Positions 1 to 12,203 are shown, counted from the stretch's first letter. The stretch: DNA of 64,000 nucleotides from Hyphomicrobiales bacterium (GCA_900470805.1 UCCA01000034.1:1-64000), one strand, 5' to 3'. Numbers and translations are program-made. Notes: generated by a model not told the origin, from the letters alone.

Positions 1-927
1 CCGTCGGACTGGGCCTGGGCGGGCGGGTTGCTCAACGCGCTGTTGCCGAGCCTGATGCTCGGCGTGCCCGTCGTCTCTTCGCCAGCGCAGAAATTCGATG
101 CCGACATGGCCTATCGGATCATGGCCGAGATGAAGGTACGCAATGGCTTCATTCCGCCGACGGCGTTGCGGCTGATGAAATCGGTCGCCGATCCACTCAC
201 GACCTACCCGCTTGTGCTGCGCACCATCGGCGCGGCGGGCGAGGCGCTGGGGGCGGAGACCTACGAATGGGTGAAGCGCACGCTCGGCATCGGCGTCAAC
301 GAGTTCTACGGTCAGACGGAGTGCAACTTCGTACTGTCATCGAGCGCTGTGTTTGGTGTCAGCAGGGCGGGCGCGATCGGCAGGGCTGTGCCGGGCCATC
401 GGGTGGCGGTGGTCGATAAGGCCGGCATGGTTCTGCCGGTGGGCGAGTCGGGGCAGATCGCCATCGCACGGCCGGACCCGGTGATGTTTCTCGGCTACTG
501 GAACGACGAGGAGGCGACGGCGCGCAAATTCGCCGGCGACTGGCTGCTGACGGGCGACCTCGGGCGGCAGGACGCCGATGGCTACATCACGTTTCTCGGG
601 CGCGACGACGACGTCATCACCTCATCGGGATACCGGATCGGGCCGGCGGAGATCGAGGACTGTCTGAGCGGGCATCCGGCGGTGCAGATGGCGGCGGCGA
701 TCGGCAAGCCGGACGCGCTGCGCACCGAGATCGTCAAGGCCTATGTGGTGCTGGTGCCCGGCATCACCGCCAGCCCTGATCTGGCCGCCGATATCCGCGA
801 CTGGGTGAAGATGCGGCTGTCGATGCACGAATATCCGCGCGAGGTGGAATTCGTCGATGCGCTGCCGATGACGACGTCGGGCAAGGTGATACGGCGGATG
901 TTGCGGGAGCGGGCGGCGGCAGGGTGA
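1..927 (+). CDS. Acyl-CoA synthetase (AMP-binding), 5' truncated by window edge
   Basis: This is the C-terminal part, about 308 residues, of an adenylate-forming acyl-CoA or acetyl-CoA synthetase-like enzyme; the frame is already open at base 1, so the true start lies outside the window. Visible family motifs are the DWAWAGG segment at the very beginning, FYGQTEC (about residue 102), LLTGDLGRQDADGY, the hinge-region GRDDDVITSSGYRIGP and the C-terminal TTSGKVIRR with the catalytic lysine of the family. Such enzymes activate a carboxylate with ATP and then form the CoA thioester. The motif set resembles the medium-chain acyl-CoA synthetase subgroup, but the substrate cannot be told from this fragment. 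It stands alone on its strand, with a 591-base gap after it. Confidence 0.9.
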   Translation, partial: PSDWAWAGGLLNALLPSLMLGVPVVSSPAQKFDADMAYRIMAEMKVRNGFIPPTALRLMKSVADPLTTYPLVLRTIGAAGEALGAETYEWVKRTLGIGVNEFYGQTECNFVLSSSAVFGVSRAGAIGRAVPGHRVAVVDKAGMVLPVGESGQIAIARPDPVMFLGYWNDEEATARKFAGDWLLTGDLGRQDADGYITFLGRDDDVITSSGYRIGPAEIEDCLSGHPAVQMAAAIGKPDALRTEIVKAYVVLVPGITASPDLAADIRDWVKMRLSMHEYPREVEFVDALPMTTSGKVIRRMLRERAAAG

Positions 928-1518
928 GGGCGAGGGGATAATAATCTTGCGCGAGGAGATATCTCTGCATGATTTCAGGCGTTTGCCGATTGCATCTTCC
1001 TCGGCGATCCCCTGTTGGATTGTCCCACCCATACTGCTGGGGTCATTGGACAGGGAGCCGGGTCGCGAACCGGATCTGACACATCAGGGCGCAAGCCCGG
1101 CGTTCGGTGATGGTTGCAGGAGGTGGGTGAACGGGTCGTCAGGACACGCCATCCATCCGGAAGGGAAGGGCCGAGAGACGCTCCTGTCGGCTTGGAACAT
1201 CCGGAAATCTTCATGCGATCGGGCAGGCGACACCGCCTGACATTACTATCTTGATTCCCACCGTCGCCTGCCCATTCCCGGCATGCCCAACCGTCGCGGA
1301 GATTTCTCCGGTGCGGGATTTTGTGGTGGGTTGTGCCGTGTGGCACCCCCCTCTGTCCTGCCGGACATCTCCCCCTCAAGGGGGGAGATCGACTCGCGGC
1401 TCGCTTTGCGCCAAACAATGGTTGCTGGAACGAGCGCGAGCGCCCATCTGATCTCCCCCCTTGAGGGGGAGATGCCCGGCAGGGCAGAGGGGGGTGCCAA
1501 GTACTCCAACCCCGCCTC
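928..1518. other. Intergenic region with RIME-like element, otherwise empty
   Basis: These 591 bases separate two convergent genes. Bases 1343-1497 hold a large inverted repeat that is listed separately. The rest carries only short open frames with no recognisable motif, no good ribosome binding site and no conserved composition, so I call no gene. No strong terminator with a T-run is visible. Confidence 0.6.
1343..1497. repeat. RIME-like intergenic inverted repeat
   Basis: Two 48-base arms, 1343-1390 and 1450-1497, are reverse complements of each other with two mismatches and no gaps, around a 59-base spacer. Each arm contains an inner palindrome of the form CTCCCCCTCAAGGGGGGAG, next to CCTGCCGG and a run of C after GCA. 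The size, the two palindromes and the intergenic site match what is known of the Rhizobium-specific intergenic mosaic element (RIME). As RNA it could fold into a very stable structure, and since it lies between convergent genes it may help end transcription from either side; that role is inference. Confidence 0.75.
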
Positions 1519-2796
1519 CTACCCCCGCCCGGCCAGCGCCAGAATCTTCTGCCTCAGCATCTTCGCCACATTGCGCGTGCTGCTGTAGAGGTGGAGCTGG
1601 GCGGCGACCTGGCGGACGTCGCGGTCGGCGTTCTGGTTGAGGCCGATGACGATCGTGCCCATCTCCTCGCGTTCCTGCCAGAAGCGGCTCATGATCGGGT
1701 GATCGGGAACGGCGCAGCTGTCGGAGCGGATGATGTTGGCGTCGTCGAGATGCCATTCCGTCAGTTCACCCATCAGAAGCTTGCCCGGCGAATAACGGGC
1801 GTAGGCCTCGTCATAGGCGGTCTTCCAGGTGTAGGCCTCGCCCGACATCATCAGCACGACGGTCGAGGCGATAGACTTGCCGTTGAAGTCGATCGAGTGG
1901 ATACGGACGGCGTCGACGGCGGCTAGGTTGGAGATCGCCTCGCGGGCAAAGGCGGTGTGCAGGCGGTCGGTCACCAGCGCGCTGCGCTTCTTGCCCTTCC
2001 AGCCGCCGGCTTCCAGCGCCAGGAATTCCTCGAAGCGCAGGTGGATATCGCGCGGCTGGCGGGCGACGTTGTAGACGACGCTGCCCTTTTCCTCCAGCAG
2101 GCGCCACTGGCGGCGCATCTCGCGCAGATGCGAGGAGGAAACGGATTGGCGCAGGTAGGCGGTGGCGTCCTCATCGCTCTGCAGCATCGGGCGTTCATAG
2201 GGATTGGTCGTCGCGATCGGCAGGTTGCGGCCGATGGCGACGGCGCGGGCCATGCGGGCGAAAATGCCGTTCAGGCGGAGATCGGGCAGCACCAGAATAC
2301 CCGGCATGCGCAGCTGGCGCGCCGCCAGCCCCTCGAACAGGTTGTCCAGCGTTTCGGCGGCGTCTTCCCCGTCGAGCAGCGGCGTGCCCAATGGCGCGAA
2401 GCTGTTGGCCCAGACCCGGATGATCGACGGGCCGACGGCGAAGCCGGGTTTTTCGACCGAAAACGGCATCAGCACGCGCAGGCGGCTGCGGGTGTCGTTC
2501 TGGTCGCGCAGCAGCGCGAAGTTGACCTCGCGATCGTCGAGACGGGGCATGGCGGGGGCGAGGAAGCGGCCGGTGAAGAAGACGTTGGGTTCCAGCGCGC
2601 GGTTGGAGAGGAAGTCCAGCTCGTCCTGCAGGTCATAGCCCAGCTTGCCCGAGTAGACGCTGAGCTCGCGCCCGGGGCGGCCGATCTCGACGCGTGCTTC
2701 GGCCTGCGGAACGTCGAATTCCAGTGACGCCAGCTCGTTGACCATGCGGTTTGCCGTAGCGTCTGTCGTCTGGGAACCGGGAGGAGTGCGCACCAT
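1519..2796 (-). CDS. GNAT acetyltransferase, PF13480 / CelD-BcsL type
   Basis: A protein of 425 residues whose C-terminal half fits the Acetyltransf_6 (PF13480) domain seen in CelD/BcsL-like and FemAB-like proteins: the FEEFLALEAGGWKGKK stretch followed by TVVLMMSGEAYTWKTAYDE and the YSPGKLLMGELTEW helix. Members act in polysaccharide or cell-wall acylation; the substrate here is unknown. The chosen ATG at 2794-2796 lies four bases after the stop of the upstream flippase gene, so the two are surely co-transcribed. A second ATG 17 codons in is possible. The pairing with a flippase supports a role in modifying an exported glycan, but no glycosyltransferase sits nearby. Confidence 0.8.
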   Translation of the reverse strand: MVRTPPGSQTTDATANRMVNELASLEFDVPQAEARVEIGRPGRELSVYSGKLGYDLQDELDFLSNRALEPNVFFTGRFLAPAMPRLDDREVNFALLRDQNDTRSRLRVLMPFSVEKPGFAVGPSIIRVWANSFAPLGTPLLDGEDAAETLDNLFEGLAARQLRMPGILVLPDLRLNGIFARMARAVAIGRNLPIATTNPYERPMLQSDEDATAYLRQSVSSSHLREMRRQWRLLEEKGSVVYNVARQPRDIHLRFEEFLALEAGGWKGKKRSALVTDRLHTAFAREAISNLAAVDAVRIHSIDFNGKSIASTVVLMMSGEAYTWKTAYDEAYARYSPGKLLMGELTEWHLDDANIIRSDSCAVPDHPIMSRFWQEREEMGTIVIGLNQNADRDVRQVAAQLHLYSSTRNVAKMLRQKILALAGRG

Positions 2797-2800
2797 ACTG

Positions 2801-4222
2801 TCAGGCTTCCATGTCTTTGCCGGCGACAGCCGGCTTGGCAAAGGCGAAGAGGGCGATGCCGAGCGCGTGACGCACGGCGAGATGCAGCAGTACGGCTTCG
2901 ACAGCCATGGCCGATGCGGTGGCGATTGCCGCACCCTCGATGCCGAAGTGCGGGATCAGCAGGACGTTGAGGACGACATTGGCCGTCAGCGCGCCGGCAT
3001 AGAGCGCGACGCAGATGTTCTGCTTGCCCGCCATCATCAGCAGCGTTTCGGCCGGGCCGACCAGGGCCTTGGCGAGGATGCCGGCGAGCAGGATGGCCAT
3101 CAGCACATAGCCTGCGGTAAAGGCGCCGCCGAACAGCGACAGCAGCAGATGGCCGGCGGCGAGCACCACGAGACCGACGCCGAGCGCCGGCCAGAAGGTC
3201 CACTTGGCGGCGTCGATTGCGGCTGCCGCCAGCTGCTGGCGCGTGCCTTCGGCGATGATACTGGAAAAGCGCGGGCCGGAGGCGGCCTTGACCGAGAAGT
3301 TGATGAAGTGCACCAGCGCCATGGTCTTGGCGGCGGCGAAGTAGATGGCGACGTCGTGCGGCTCGAGGAAAATGCCGACGACGACGACGTCGGAATTGGT
3401 GAGCAGGAAGCTGACGCCCTCGATCAGGAAGATTGGGAAGGCGACGCTTAGCCAGCTCAGGAAATCGATCTTGCGCGGCCCTGCGTGATAATGACGGCGC
3501 AGGCGGATGAGGGTTGCCACATACTGGCCGAGCGCGGTGAGATAGGTGGCGACAAGCGCCGCCTGCATGGCGGTTACCGCCGTGTGCGGGGCGCCGAGAC
3601 CGATGGCGATCAGCATGCAGGAGATGATCAGGATCGGGCGGATGATGTAGACCGGGCTCAGCGCCATCACTGGCCAGTGGTTGGCGCGGGAGGTGCCCTC
3701 GAGGATATCGCCAAGCGCGATCATCGGCATGGCGAGCAGGCCGAGGAAGATCGGCACGACGTAGTAGCTCTGGATGCGGTCGCCGAACAGGTGCAGCGCG
3801 ATCATGCCGACGGCCAGCACTGATGTGCCGGACAGCAGGCCGAAGAGGCGGGCGGTGCCGGTCAGCCCACGGATTTCCTCGAAGGCGCCTGTTGCCTTGT
3901 ACTGCGGCAGGAAGCGGACGATGGCGGTGTGAAAGCCGAGGCAGGAGAGATCGCCGAACAGCACGATCAACACCCAGACGAAGACGAAGATGCCGTATTC
4001 GTATTCGCCCATCAGCCGGGCAAGGACGATCTGGGAGAGGAAGGCGAGGGCGGCGCTGATGACGCGGATGGCAAAGGCCGTCAGCGCCATGCGCCGGGCG
4101 GCGGCCTTCTCGCCGCGTTCGGTCAGCACGTCGCCAAGAATGCGCAGCACGCGGCCGCCCGCAGGACGCAGGCCCGCCGGTAGCATCTTTTCCGCTGTCT
4201 CGATGACCGCCATAATGGACAC
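2801..4222 (-). CDS. Lipopolysaccharide/polysaccharide flippase (Wzx/MATE-like)
   Basis: A 473-residue polytopic membrane protein with about 12 to 14 hydrophobic segments, starting after a short cytoplasmic N-terminus; typical signatures are LTAFAIRVISAALAFLSQ and the arginine-flanked helix ends of the polysaccharide biosynthesis (Polysacc_synt) family in the MOP superfamily. Such proteins move lipid-linked oligosaccharides across the inner membrane. The first ATG at 4222 is used; another ATG three codons further in is equally possible. It is directly followed by the PF13480 acetyltransferase gene with a four-base gap, forming a two-gene unit. The glycan it exports cannot be deduced. Confidence 0.82.
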   Translation of the reverse strand: MSIMAVIETAEKMLPAGLRPAGGRVLRILGDVLTERGEKAAARRMALTAFAIRVISAALAFLSQIVLARLMGEYEYGIFVFVWVLIVLFGDLSCLGFHTAIVRFLPQYKATGAFEEIRGLTGTARLFGLLSGTSVLAVGMIALHLFGDRIQSYYVVPIFLGLLAMPMIALGDILEGTSRANHWPVMALSPVYIIRPILIISCMLIAIGLGAPHTAVTAMQAALVATYLTALGQYVATLIRLRRHYHAGPRKIDFLSWLSVAFPIFLIEGVSFLLTNSDVVVVGIFLEPHDVAIYFAAAKTMALVHFINFSVKAASGPRFSSIIAEGTRQQLAAAAIDAAKWTFWPALGVGLVVLAAGHLLLSLFGGAFTAGYVLMAILLAGILAKALVGPAETLLMMAGKQNICVALYAGALTANVVLNVLLIPHFGIEGAAIATASAMAVEAVLLHLAVRHALGIALFAFAKPAVAGKDMEA

Positions 4223-4318
4223 GCAAAACTCTCTGGCAAATCGTCCTTAGAGTAGTGGCACGGCAGCGTTAAGAAACGGTTGTGACTTGATAAAACGGCT
4301 TAACTTCTCAGCGGGCCG

Positions 4319-5413
4319 TTACCTGCCGCCAAGCGCCATCGCCCTGCCGATCAGGACGTCGAGAATCGCGGGGTAGCTGACGCCGGATGCTGCCATCGCC
4401 TTGGCGTACATGCTGATATTGGTGAAGCCGGGAATGGTGTTGAGCTCGTTGACGACGAAGGACATGTCAGGCGTCAGGAAAAAATCGACCCGCGCCATGC
4501 CGTCGCAGCCGAGCGCCTTGAAAGCGCGGCCCGCGGTCTCGCGCATCCGGTCCTCGATCTCCTTCGACAGTTGCGCTGGAACGCGCAGGGCAGCACCATC
4601 CTCGTCGATATACTTGGCCTCGTAGCTGTAGAAGCCGTGGCTTTCGGCCGGGGCGATTTCGCCGGGCAGTGAGACGAAGATTTCGCCATCGGCATGTTCG
4701 AGCACGCTGAACTCGATCTCGCGGCCGGCGACGAATTCCTCGGCGAGCAGCTTGCTGTCGTGCCTGAAGCCTTCGGCGAGTGCCGCCGTGAATTCCGCGC
4801 TGTTCCTGACCTTGCTGACGCCGACCGAAGACCCCTGGCGGGCCGGCTTGATGAAGAGCGGAAGGCCGAGCGTTTCGACGAGGTCCTCGAAGCGTGGCAC
4901 GGTGCTTTCATCGATGCAGACGCCCGTTGCCACCGGCAGGCCGGCGTCCCGCAACAGGCGCTTGGCGATGTCCTTGTCGATCGCAGTAACAGAACCGAGC
5001 AGGCCGCAGCCGGCGAGCGGAACGCGGGCAACGGCCGCCAGCCCCTGCACCGAGCCATCCTCGCCATGCATGCCGTGCAGGACGGGGAACAGAACATCGA
5101 TGGCCGGAACCTCGTAAGGCTGCGCGCCCGCGGGGATGGCAAGCAGGCGTCCCTGTCCGCCAGGCAGAAGGCTGATTTCCACGGCTTCCTCGACCTTCGC
5201 GGCAGTCTTCAGCGCCGTACCGTCAGGGATGAGCAGCCATCGTCCCTCCCTGGTCACGAAAATCGGCAGCACATCGTATCTGATGGGGTCGAGCGCGCCG
5301 ACGACGTTGATGGCCGAGAGGATCGAGACGTCGTGCTCCGGCGAGCGGCCGCCGAACAGGATGGCGATGCGCAGGCGGCTGTCTGCCGATGGCGATATGT
5401 CTGTGGTCGGCAT
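4319..5413 (-). CDS. ddl: D-alanine--D-alanine ligase
   Basis: The 364-residue protein joins two D-alanines with ATP to give the dipeptide used for the peptidoglycan stem peptide. It shows the N-terminal EHDVSILSAINV with the family glutamate and serine, HGMHGEDGSVQGL, the ATP-grasp region IKPARQGSSVGVSKV and the Mg-binding end VDFFLTPDMSFVVNELNTIPGFT. The length and the insert are those of the DdlA-like subgroup rather than the shorter DdlB, and it is not next to the mur/ftsZ genes, so it is likely a second ligase in this organism. A C39-like gene lies 36 bases upstream on the same strand. Confidence 0.93.
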   Translation of the reverse strand: MPTTDISPSADSRLRIAILFGGRSPEHDVSILSAINVVGALDPIRYDVLPIFVTREGRWLLIPDGTALKTAAKVEEAVEISLLPGGQGRLLAIPAGAQPYEVPAIDVLFPVLHGMHGEDGSVQGLAAVARVPLAGCGLLGSVTAIDKDIAKRLLRDAGLPVATGVCIDESTVPRFEDLVETLGLPLFIKPARQGSSVGVSKVRNSAEFTAALAEGFRHDSKLLAEEFVAGREIEFSVLEHADGEIFVSLPGEIAPAESHGFYSYEAKYIDEDGAALRVPAQLSKEIEDRMRETAGRAFKALGCDGMARVDFFLTPDMSFVVNELNTIPGFTNISMYAKAMAASGVSYPAILDVLIGRAMALGGR

Positions 5414-5449
5414 GGTGGTGGATCCCCCTCAGGATGGATGGTCGTGGTG

Positions 5450-6070
5450 TCAGAGCGTGATGGCCACGCCGCGATTGGCAAAGAAGCGATCGAAGGTGGC
5501 GACCGGCAATTCGACGTCGGCCTGGCTGGCCTCGTCATGGCCGGACGGGTTGTGAAAGCGGATGGTCTTCGGTGTGGCCGCCGTCACCAGCACAAGATGG
5601 CCGCCCTTTGTCGGCGGTGCGCGGTCCGGCCAGCGGATCTGGCTGTTAACCGATGCGATGAAGGCGTTGTTCTTGGCGAGCACATCGGGGATCCCTGATG
5701 TTGGCAGGCCGGTGATCGTCTCGGCGCGGAGGTTGAATCTTTCTGCAACGAAGGTGACGAATGGCGCGTAGATCAGGCCCTTGATCGTGTCGTGCGTCTC
5801 GTTGACGACGTAGCCGCCGAAGGCGGTGCAGCCGCGCGCCAGATCAATCGTCCGGTGCAGCTCGCCGCGCGCGGCAAGCGCCATCTTGAGGCAGGCCATG
5901 CCGCAGATGTTGACCGCCCAGCGGGCATATTCTTCAGGGGTATCGGCGCCGGATTGCCGCCAGAGCGGATCGCGCAGCAGGGCGCTCGCACCTTCGGCCA
6001 GAACCGGCAGCGTCATCGACGCGGTTTCCCACTGGCTGAAATAGGGGACGGTCCGGGTGGCTGTGCTCAT
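5450..6070 (-). CDS. C39-like (papain-fold) peptidase family protein
   Basis: A 206-residue protein with the Peptidase_C39_2 layout: an N-terminal PYFSQWETASM segment, a cysteine in NICGMACLKMAL that would be the nucleophile, and a later histidine in GGHLVLVTA. It has no signal peptide or membrane segment. The ATG at 6068-6070 is preferred over an upstream TTG because GAGGA lies at the right distance in front of it. The stop is 36 bases before ddl, suggesting one transcript. C39-like domains cleave at double-glycine sites in some exporters, but free-standing ones are poorly characterised; the substrate is unknown. Confidence 0.7.
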   Translation of the reverse strand: MSTATRTVPYFSQWETASMTLPVLAEGASALLRDPLWRQSGADTPEEYARWAVNICGMACLKMALAARGELHRTIDLARGCTAFGGYVVNETHDTIKGLIYAPFVTFVAERFNLRAETITGLPTSGIPDVLAKNNAFIASVNSQIRWPDRAPPTKGGHLVLVTAATPKTIRFHNPSGHDEASQADVELPVATFDRFFANRGVAITL

Positions 6071-6207
6071 CGCGTTCCTCAAGCTGCAATCGCATTCGAT
6101 CGGTCTGCAAGCTCGGGGAACAAGATGACGGATTTGCGGCTGAAATTTGCGCGGATCATGAAATCAGGAGTTGTGAATGTTCTGTTGATACAAAGTCGGC
6201 AGATACG

Positions 6208-6246
6208 AAGAAGCCCCCGCGTCATGTCTGGCGCGAGGGCTTCGAT
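6208..6246 (-). terminator. Probable terminator of secA
   Basis: A GC-rich inverted repeat, GAAGCCCxxGCG pairing with CGCGAGGGCTTC around a short loop, sits about 20 bases after the secA stop codon. Read on the minus strand the downstream T content is modest, so termination efficiency is uncertain. Confidence 0.55.
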
Positions 6247-6264
6247 GTCAGGTCACGGCTGGCT

Positions 6265-8973
<2,709 letters not shown>

Positions 8974-9218
8974 ACGAGTGGTCCTTTCTGAATATTCATC
9001 CCGGACTTTTCGCCTGGGCTGCCCGGCCGAATTTCGGGCGCACTGATCGAAACGCCAGGAAACTTTTCTGGACGCGAGGGTGCGTGACAGATAAGAGGGG
9101 GGTCGAATGATGTCAACGGATTTGGCTGATATAGAAAGGCCACATTCCAGTGTTGATGGCTGTTTCAGGCTGGATTCATGAAGTTGAAGCCGGTGGTTTA
9201 ACTGTGAAGGAATATTTG

Positions 9219-10106
9219 ATGTTGAACTACAACAGAATCGCCGTGATGGCGCTTGCTACATTCGTTGCCTTCCAGGCGCCGGTGCGTGCGGAAGACAAGC
9301 CGGATGCAGTCGTTGCCAAGGTCGGCGATGCTGATATCCATCAGTCGGAACTCGACCTCGCCATTGCCAATCTCGACCCGCAGCTGGCACAGCTGCCCGA
9401 CGACCAGAAAAAGGTCGCCGCCCTGTCGGCCGCCATCGACGTGAAGCTGCTGTCGAAGGACGCCGCGGCTGAAAAGCTCGACCAGTCGGACGAATTCAAG
9501 AAGCGCATGCAGTATCTCGCCGACCGCGAGCTGCACAACGCCTACTTCAAGAAGCATGTCGTCGACACCGTCACCGACGCCGAAGTCAAGGCACGCTACG
9601 ACAAGGAAGTCGCAGCCCTTCCGAAGCAGGAAGAAGTGCACGCCCGCCACATCCTCGTGAAGACCGAGGACGAAGCCAAGGACGTCATCAAGCAGCTCGA
9701 CGCCGGCAAGAACTTTGCCGATCTGGCCAAGGAAAAGTCCACCGACCCGAACAAGGCTGACGGCGGCGATCTCGGCTATTTCACCAAGGGCCGCATGGTT
9801 AAGGAATTCGAAGACGCAGCCTTCGCGCTTGACAAGGGCACCTACACCAAGACCCCTGTGAAGACCGATTTCGGCTATCACGTCATCCTCGTCGAGGACA
9901 AGCGCGACGCGGCTCCTCCGGCTTACGACCAGGTCAAGGATCAGGTTCGTCAGCTCGTCATGCGCGACAAGTATCTTGCGCTTCTGACCGCCGCCAAGGA
10001 AAAGTCCAAGATCGACATCACGGACGAAGCCCTGCGCAAGGGTTACGAGGACGCCAACAAGCAGCCGCAGCCGGGCGATGCGCCCGCCGCTCCGGCCCAG
10101 CAGTAA
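9219..10106 (+). CDS. Periplasmic parvulin-type peptidyl-prolyl cis-trans isomerase
   Basis: A 295-residue exported protein: signal peptide ending around APVRA before EDKPD, a SurA/PrsA-like N-terminal helical chaperone part, and a parvulin domain from about residue 140 to 235 containing [35 protein letters not shown] and [10 protein letters not shown]. Such proteins help fold outer-membrane and secreted proteins. ATG 9219-9221 is chosen since AAGGA is seven bases upstream and the signal peptide begins properly there; an in-frame upstream extension to 9150 has no such site. The C-terminus is Pro/Ala/Gln-rich. It is divergent from secA, fitting a shared export theme. Confidence 0.92.
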   Translation: MLNYNRIAVMALATFVAFQAPVRAEDKPDAVVAKVGDADIHQSELDLAIANLDPQLAQLPDDQKKVAALSAAIDVKLLSKDAAAEKLDQSDEFKKRMQYLADRELHNAYFKKHVVDTVTDAEVKARYDKEVAALPKQEEVHARHILVKTEDEAKDVIKQLDAGKNFADLAKEKSTDPNKADGGDLGYFTKGRMVKEFEDAAFALDKGTYTKTPVKTDFGYHVILVEDKRDAAPPAYDQVKDQVRQLVMRDKYLALLTAAKEKSKIDITDEALRKGYEDANKQPQPGDAPAAPAQQ

Positions 10107-10119
10107 GATCATCCATCGA

Positions 10120-10142
10120 GGGCCCGGTTTTTCCGGGCCCTT
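10120..10142 (+). terminator. Rho-independent terminator after the isomerase gene
   Basis: An eight-base GC stem, GGGCCCGG pairing with CCGGGCCC around TTTTT, begins 13 bases after the TAA stop. The T-run after the stem is short (TT), but the stem is very stable. It separates the isomerase gene from argJ. Confidence 0.7.
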
Positions 10143-10171
10143 CCATATCCCTTTCTTGCAGGTCGATCATC

Positions 10172-11413
10172 ATGTCCGGTTCCGTCTCCCCGCTCGCCCC
10201 GAAAACCTTCGCTTCCGTGCCCGCGCTTCGCGGCGTTCGCATGGCGACCGCGTCCGCCGGGATCAAGTACAAGAACCGCACGGATGTGCTGATGATGGTG
10301 TTCGACAAGCCTGCCTCCGTTGCCGGCGTCTTCACCCGCTCGAAGTGCCCTTCGGCGCCGGTTGATTTCTGCCGCGCCAACCTGGCCGGCGGTATTGCTC
10401 GCGCCGTCGTCGTCAACTCCGGCAATGCCAATGCGTTCACCGGCGCCAAGGGTCGTGACGCCACCGCGCTGACCGCCAAGTCCGCCGCATCAGCCGTCGG
10501 CTGCAGCGAGAGCGAGATCTTCCTGGCATCGACGGGCGTGATCGGCGAACCGCTCGACGCCACCAAATTCTCCGGCGTGCTCGACACGCTCTACTCGGAC
10601 GCCACCGGCGACTTCTGGTTCGAGGCCGCCAAGGCGATCATGACCACCGACACCTATCCGAAGGTCGCCACCCGCACCGCCGAGATCGGCGGCGTCACGG
10701 TCTCGATCAACGGCATCGCCAAGGGCGCCGGGATGATCGCGCCCGATATGGCGACGATGCTCTCCTTCGTCGTCACCGATGCCGATATCGCGCCGGCAGC
10801 GCTCCAGGCAATGCTGTCCGCGGGTGTCGATCCGACCTTCAATTCGATGACCGTCGACAGCGATACGTCGACCTCCGATACGCTGATGCTGTTCGCCACG
10901 GGTGCCGCCGCCGAAGACGGCCAGGCGCGTGTCGAGACCGCCGATGATCCACGGCTTGCCTCGTTCCGCGCCGCGCTCAATGATCTCCTCAAGGATCTGG
11001 CACTGCAGGTCGTGCGTGACGGCGAAGGCGCTACCAAGATGCTCGAGATCACCGTGACCGGCGCCGAAAGCGATGCCGCCGCCAAGGTGATCGCGCTGTC
11101 GATCGCCAATTCGCCGCTGGTCAAGACCGCAGCCGCCGGCGAGGACGCCAACTGGGGCCGTATCGTCATGGCCGTCGGCAAATCCGGTGAAATGGCCGAT
11201 CGCGACCGCCTTGCCATCTGGTTCGGCGACGTGCGCGTTGCCGTCAATGGCGAACGCGACGCCGGCTATTCGGAAGAGGCCGCGTCCAACGTGATGAAAA
11301 AGCAGGATATTCCGGTGAAGGTCGAAATCGGCCTCGGCAATGGCACCGCAACGGTCTGGACGTGCGACCTGACAAAGGAGTATGTCGCCATCAACGGTGA
11401 CTACCGGAGCTGA
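10172..11413 (+). CDS. argJ: Bifunctional ornithine acetyltransferase / N-acetylglutamate synthase
   Basis: The 413-residue ArgJ transfers acetyl from N-acetylornithine to glutamate, closing the cyclic arginine pathway, and may also make acetylglutamate from acetyl-CoA. The autocleavage site is clear: [14 protein letters not shown] at 184-197, with Thr195 the expected new N-terminus and nucleophile of the beta chain. [10 protein letters not shown] and the C-terminal [15 protein letters not shown] ending are also typical. The ATG at 10172 follows the terminator closely. The next gene overlaps its 3' end and a Nudix gene follows, so the three are one transcript. Whether it is mono- or bifunctional cannot be read from sequence. 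Confidence 0.96.
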   Translation: MSGSVSPLAPKTFASVPALRGVRMATASAGIKYKNRTDVLMMVFDKPASVAGVFTRSKCPSAPVDFCRANLAGGIARAVVVNSGNANAFTGAKGRDATALTAKSAASAVGCSESEIFLASTGVIGEPLDATKFSGVLDTLYSDATGDFWFEAAKAIMTTDTYPKVATRTAEIGGVTVSINGIAKGAGMIAPDMATMLSFVVTDADIAPAALQAMLSAGVDPTFNSMTVDSDTSTSDTLMLFATGAAAEDGQARVETADDPRLASFRAALNDLLKDLALQVVRDGEGATKMLEITVTGAESDAAAKVIALSIANSPLVKTAAAGEDANWGRIVMAVGKSGEMADRDRLAIWFGDVRVAVNGERDAGYSEEAASNVMKKQDIPVKVEIGLGNGTATVWTCDLTKEYVAINGDYRS

Positions 11414-12203
11414 GTTTGCATTGACCGAAACATCCCCCAAGAAGGCAAATCTGCCGCTGGTGCGCCGGCTGGAAGCCGTCGGTTTCCGGGCCTGGCCGGC
11501 CTCGTCGGTGGTCTATGACGGCAGCTGGCAGGTGCGGCTGACGGCGGGGCATCCGTCGAACCGGCTGAACTCGATCGTGCCGCTCGACCCGTCCGACCAT
11601 CGCGACGTCGAGATCCGTCTCGCCAAGGCCAGCCGAAAGTTCGAGGCCTACGGCCGTCCCGCCGTGCTCAGGCAGACGCCGCTGGCCTCGCCCGTGCTGA
11701 TCGACGTGGTCAAGGCGCAAAACTGGACGCCGTTCGACGAGACGATCGTCATGACCTGCGATCTGACCAATGCCGAACTGCCCGACACGCTCGACCATCT
11801 GCCGACACACGACATCAGCCGCTTTGTCGATGCCAACCTGGCGACCGATCAGGTGTCGCCGAAGCTGAAGCCGGCGCTGGCCGAAGTGATCAACGCGATC
11901 AAGCCGCCATCCGGGCTGTTCATGATCGAGGATCCGGCAACGGGGCCGCTGGCGACCGTTCTCTGCGTGCAGGACAACGACCTTGCCGGCATCATGTCGC
12001 TCTCCGTCACGCCGCAGCGCCGCCGCGAAGGGCTGGGGCTGGAAATCCTGACGTCGGCGCTTCGCTGGGCGCGGATGCGCAGCGCCCGCTCGGCCTGGCT
12101 GCAGGTCAAGAACGGCAATGTGCCGGCGATCGCGCTTTACGAGCAGCTCGGTTTCACCGAGGCCTACCGCTATTCCTACTGGCGACGGGACCTGACCTCA
12201 TGA
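11382..12203 (+). CDS. GNAT family N-acetyltransferase
   Basis: A protein of up to 273 residues with a C-terminal GNAT domain: the acetyl-CoA-binding turn is [23 protein letters not shown], followed by [21 protein letters not shown] typical of motif B. The N-terminal half is a degenerate GNAT fold, so this may be a two-lobe protein. The start is ambiguous: ATG 11382 overlaps argJ by 32 bases with a Shine-Dalgarno-like AAAGGAG too close to it, GTG 11397 is too far from that site, and TTG 11421 has GGAG eleven bases upstream and is my preference functionally. It overlaps mutT by four bases at its end. The substrate is unknown. Confidence 0.85.
   Translation: MSPSTVTTGAEFALTETSPKKANLPLVRRLEAVGFRAWPASSVVYDGSWQVRLTAGHPSNRLNSIVPLDPSDHRDVEIRLAKASRKFEAYGRPAVLRQTPLASPVLIDVVKAQNWTPFDETIVMTCDLTNAELPDTLDHLPTHDISRFVDANLATDQVSPKLKPALAEVINAIKPPSGLFMIEDPATGPLATVLCVQDNDLAGIMSLSVTPQRRREGLGLEILTSALRWARMRSARSAWLQVKNGNVPAIALYEQLGFTEAYRYSYWRRDLTS

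Noticed and set aside
947-1588. Several short open frames across the RIME-like region
   Set aside because: They lie in palindromic repeat DNA, lack ribosome binding sites and show no recognisable protein pattern.
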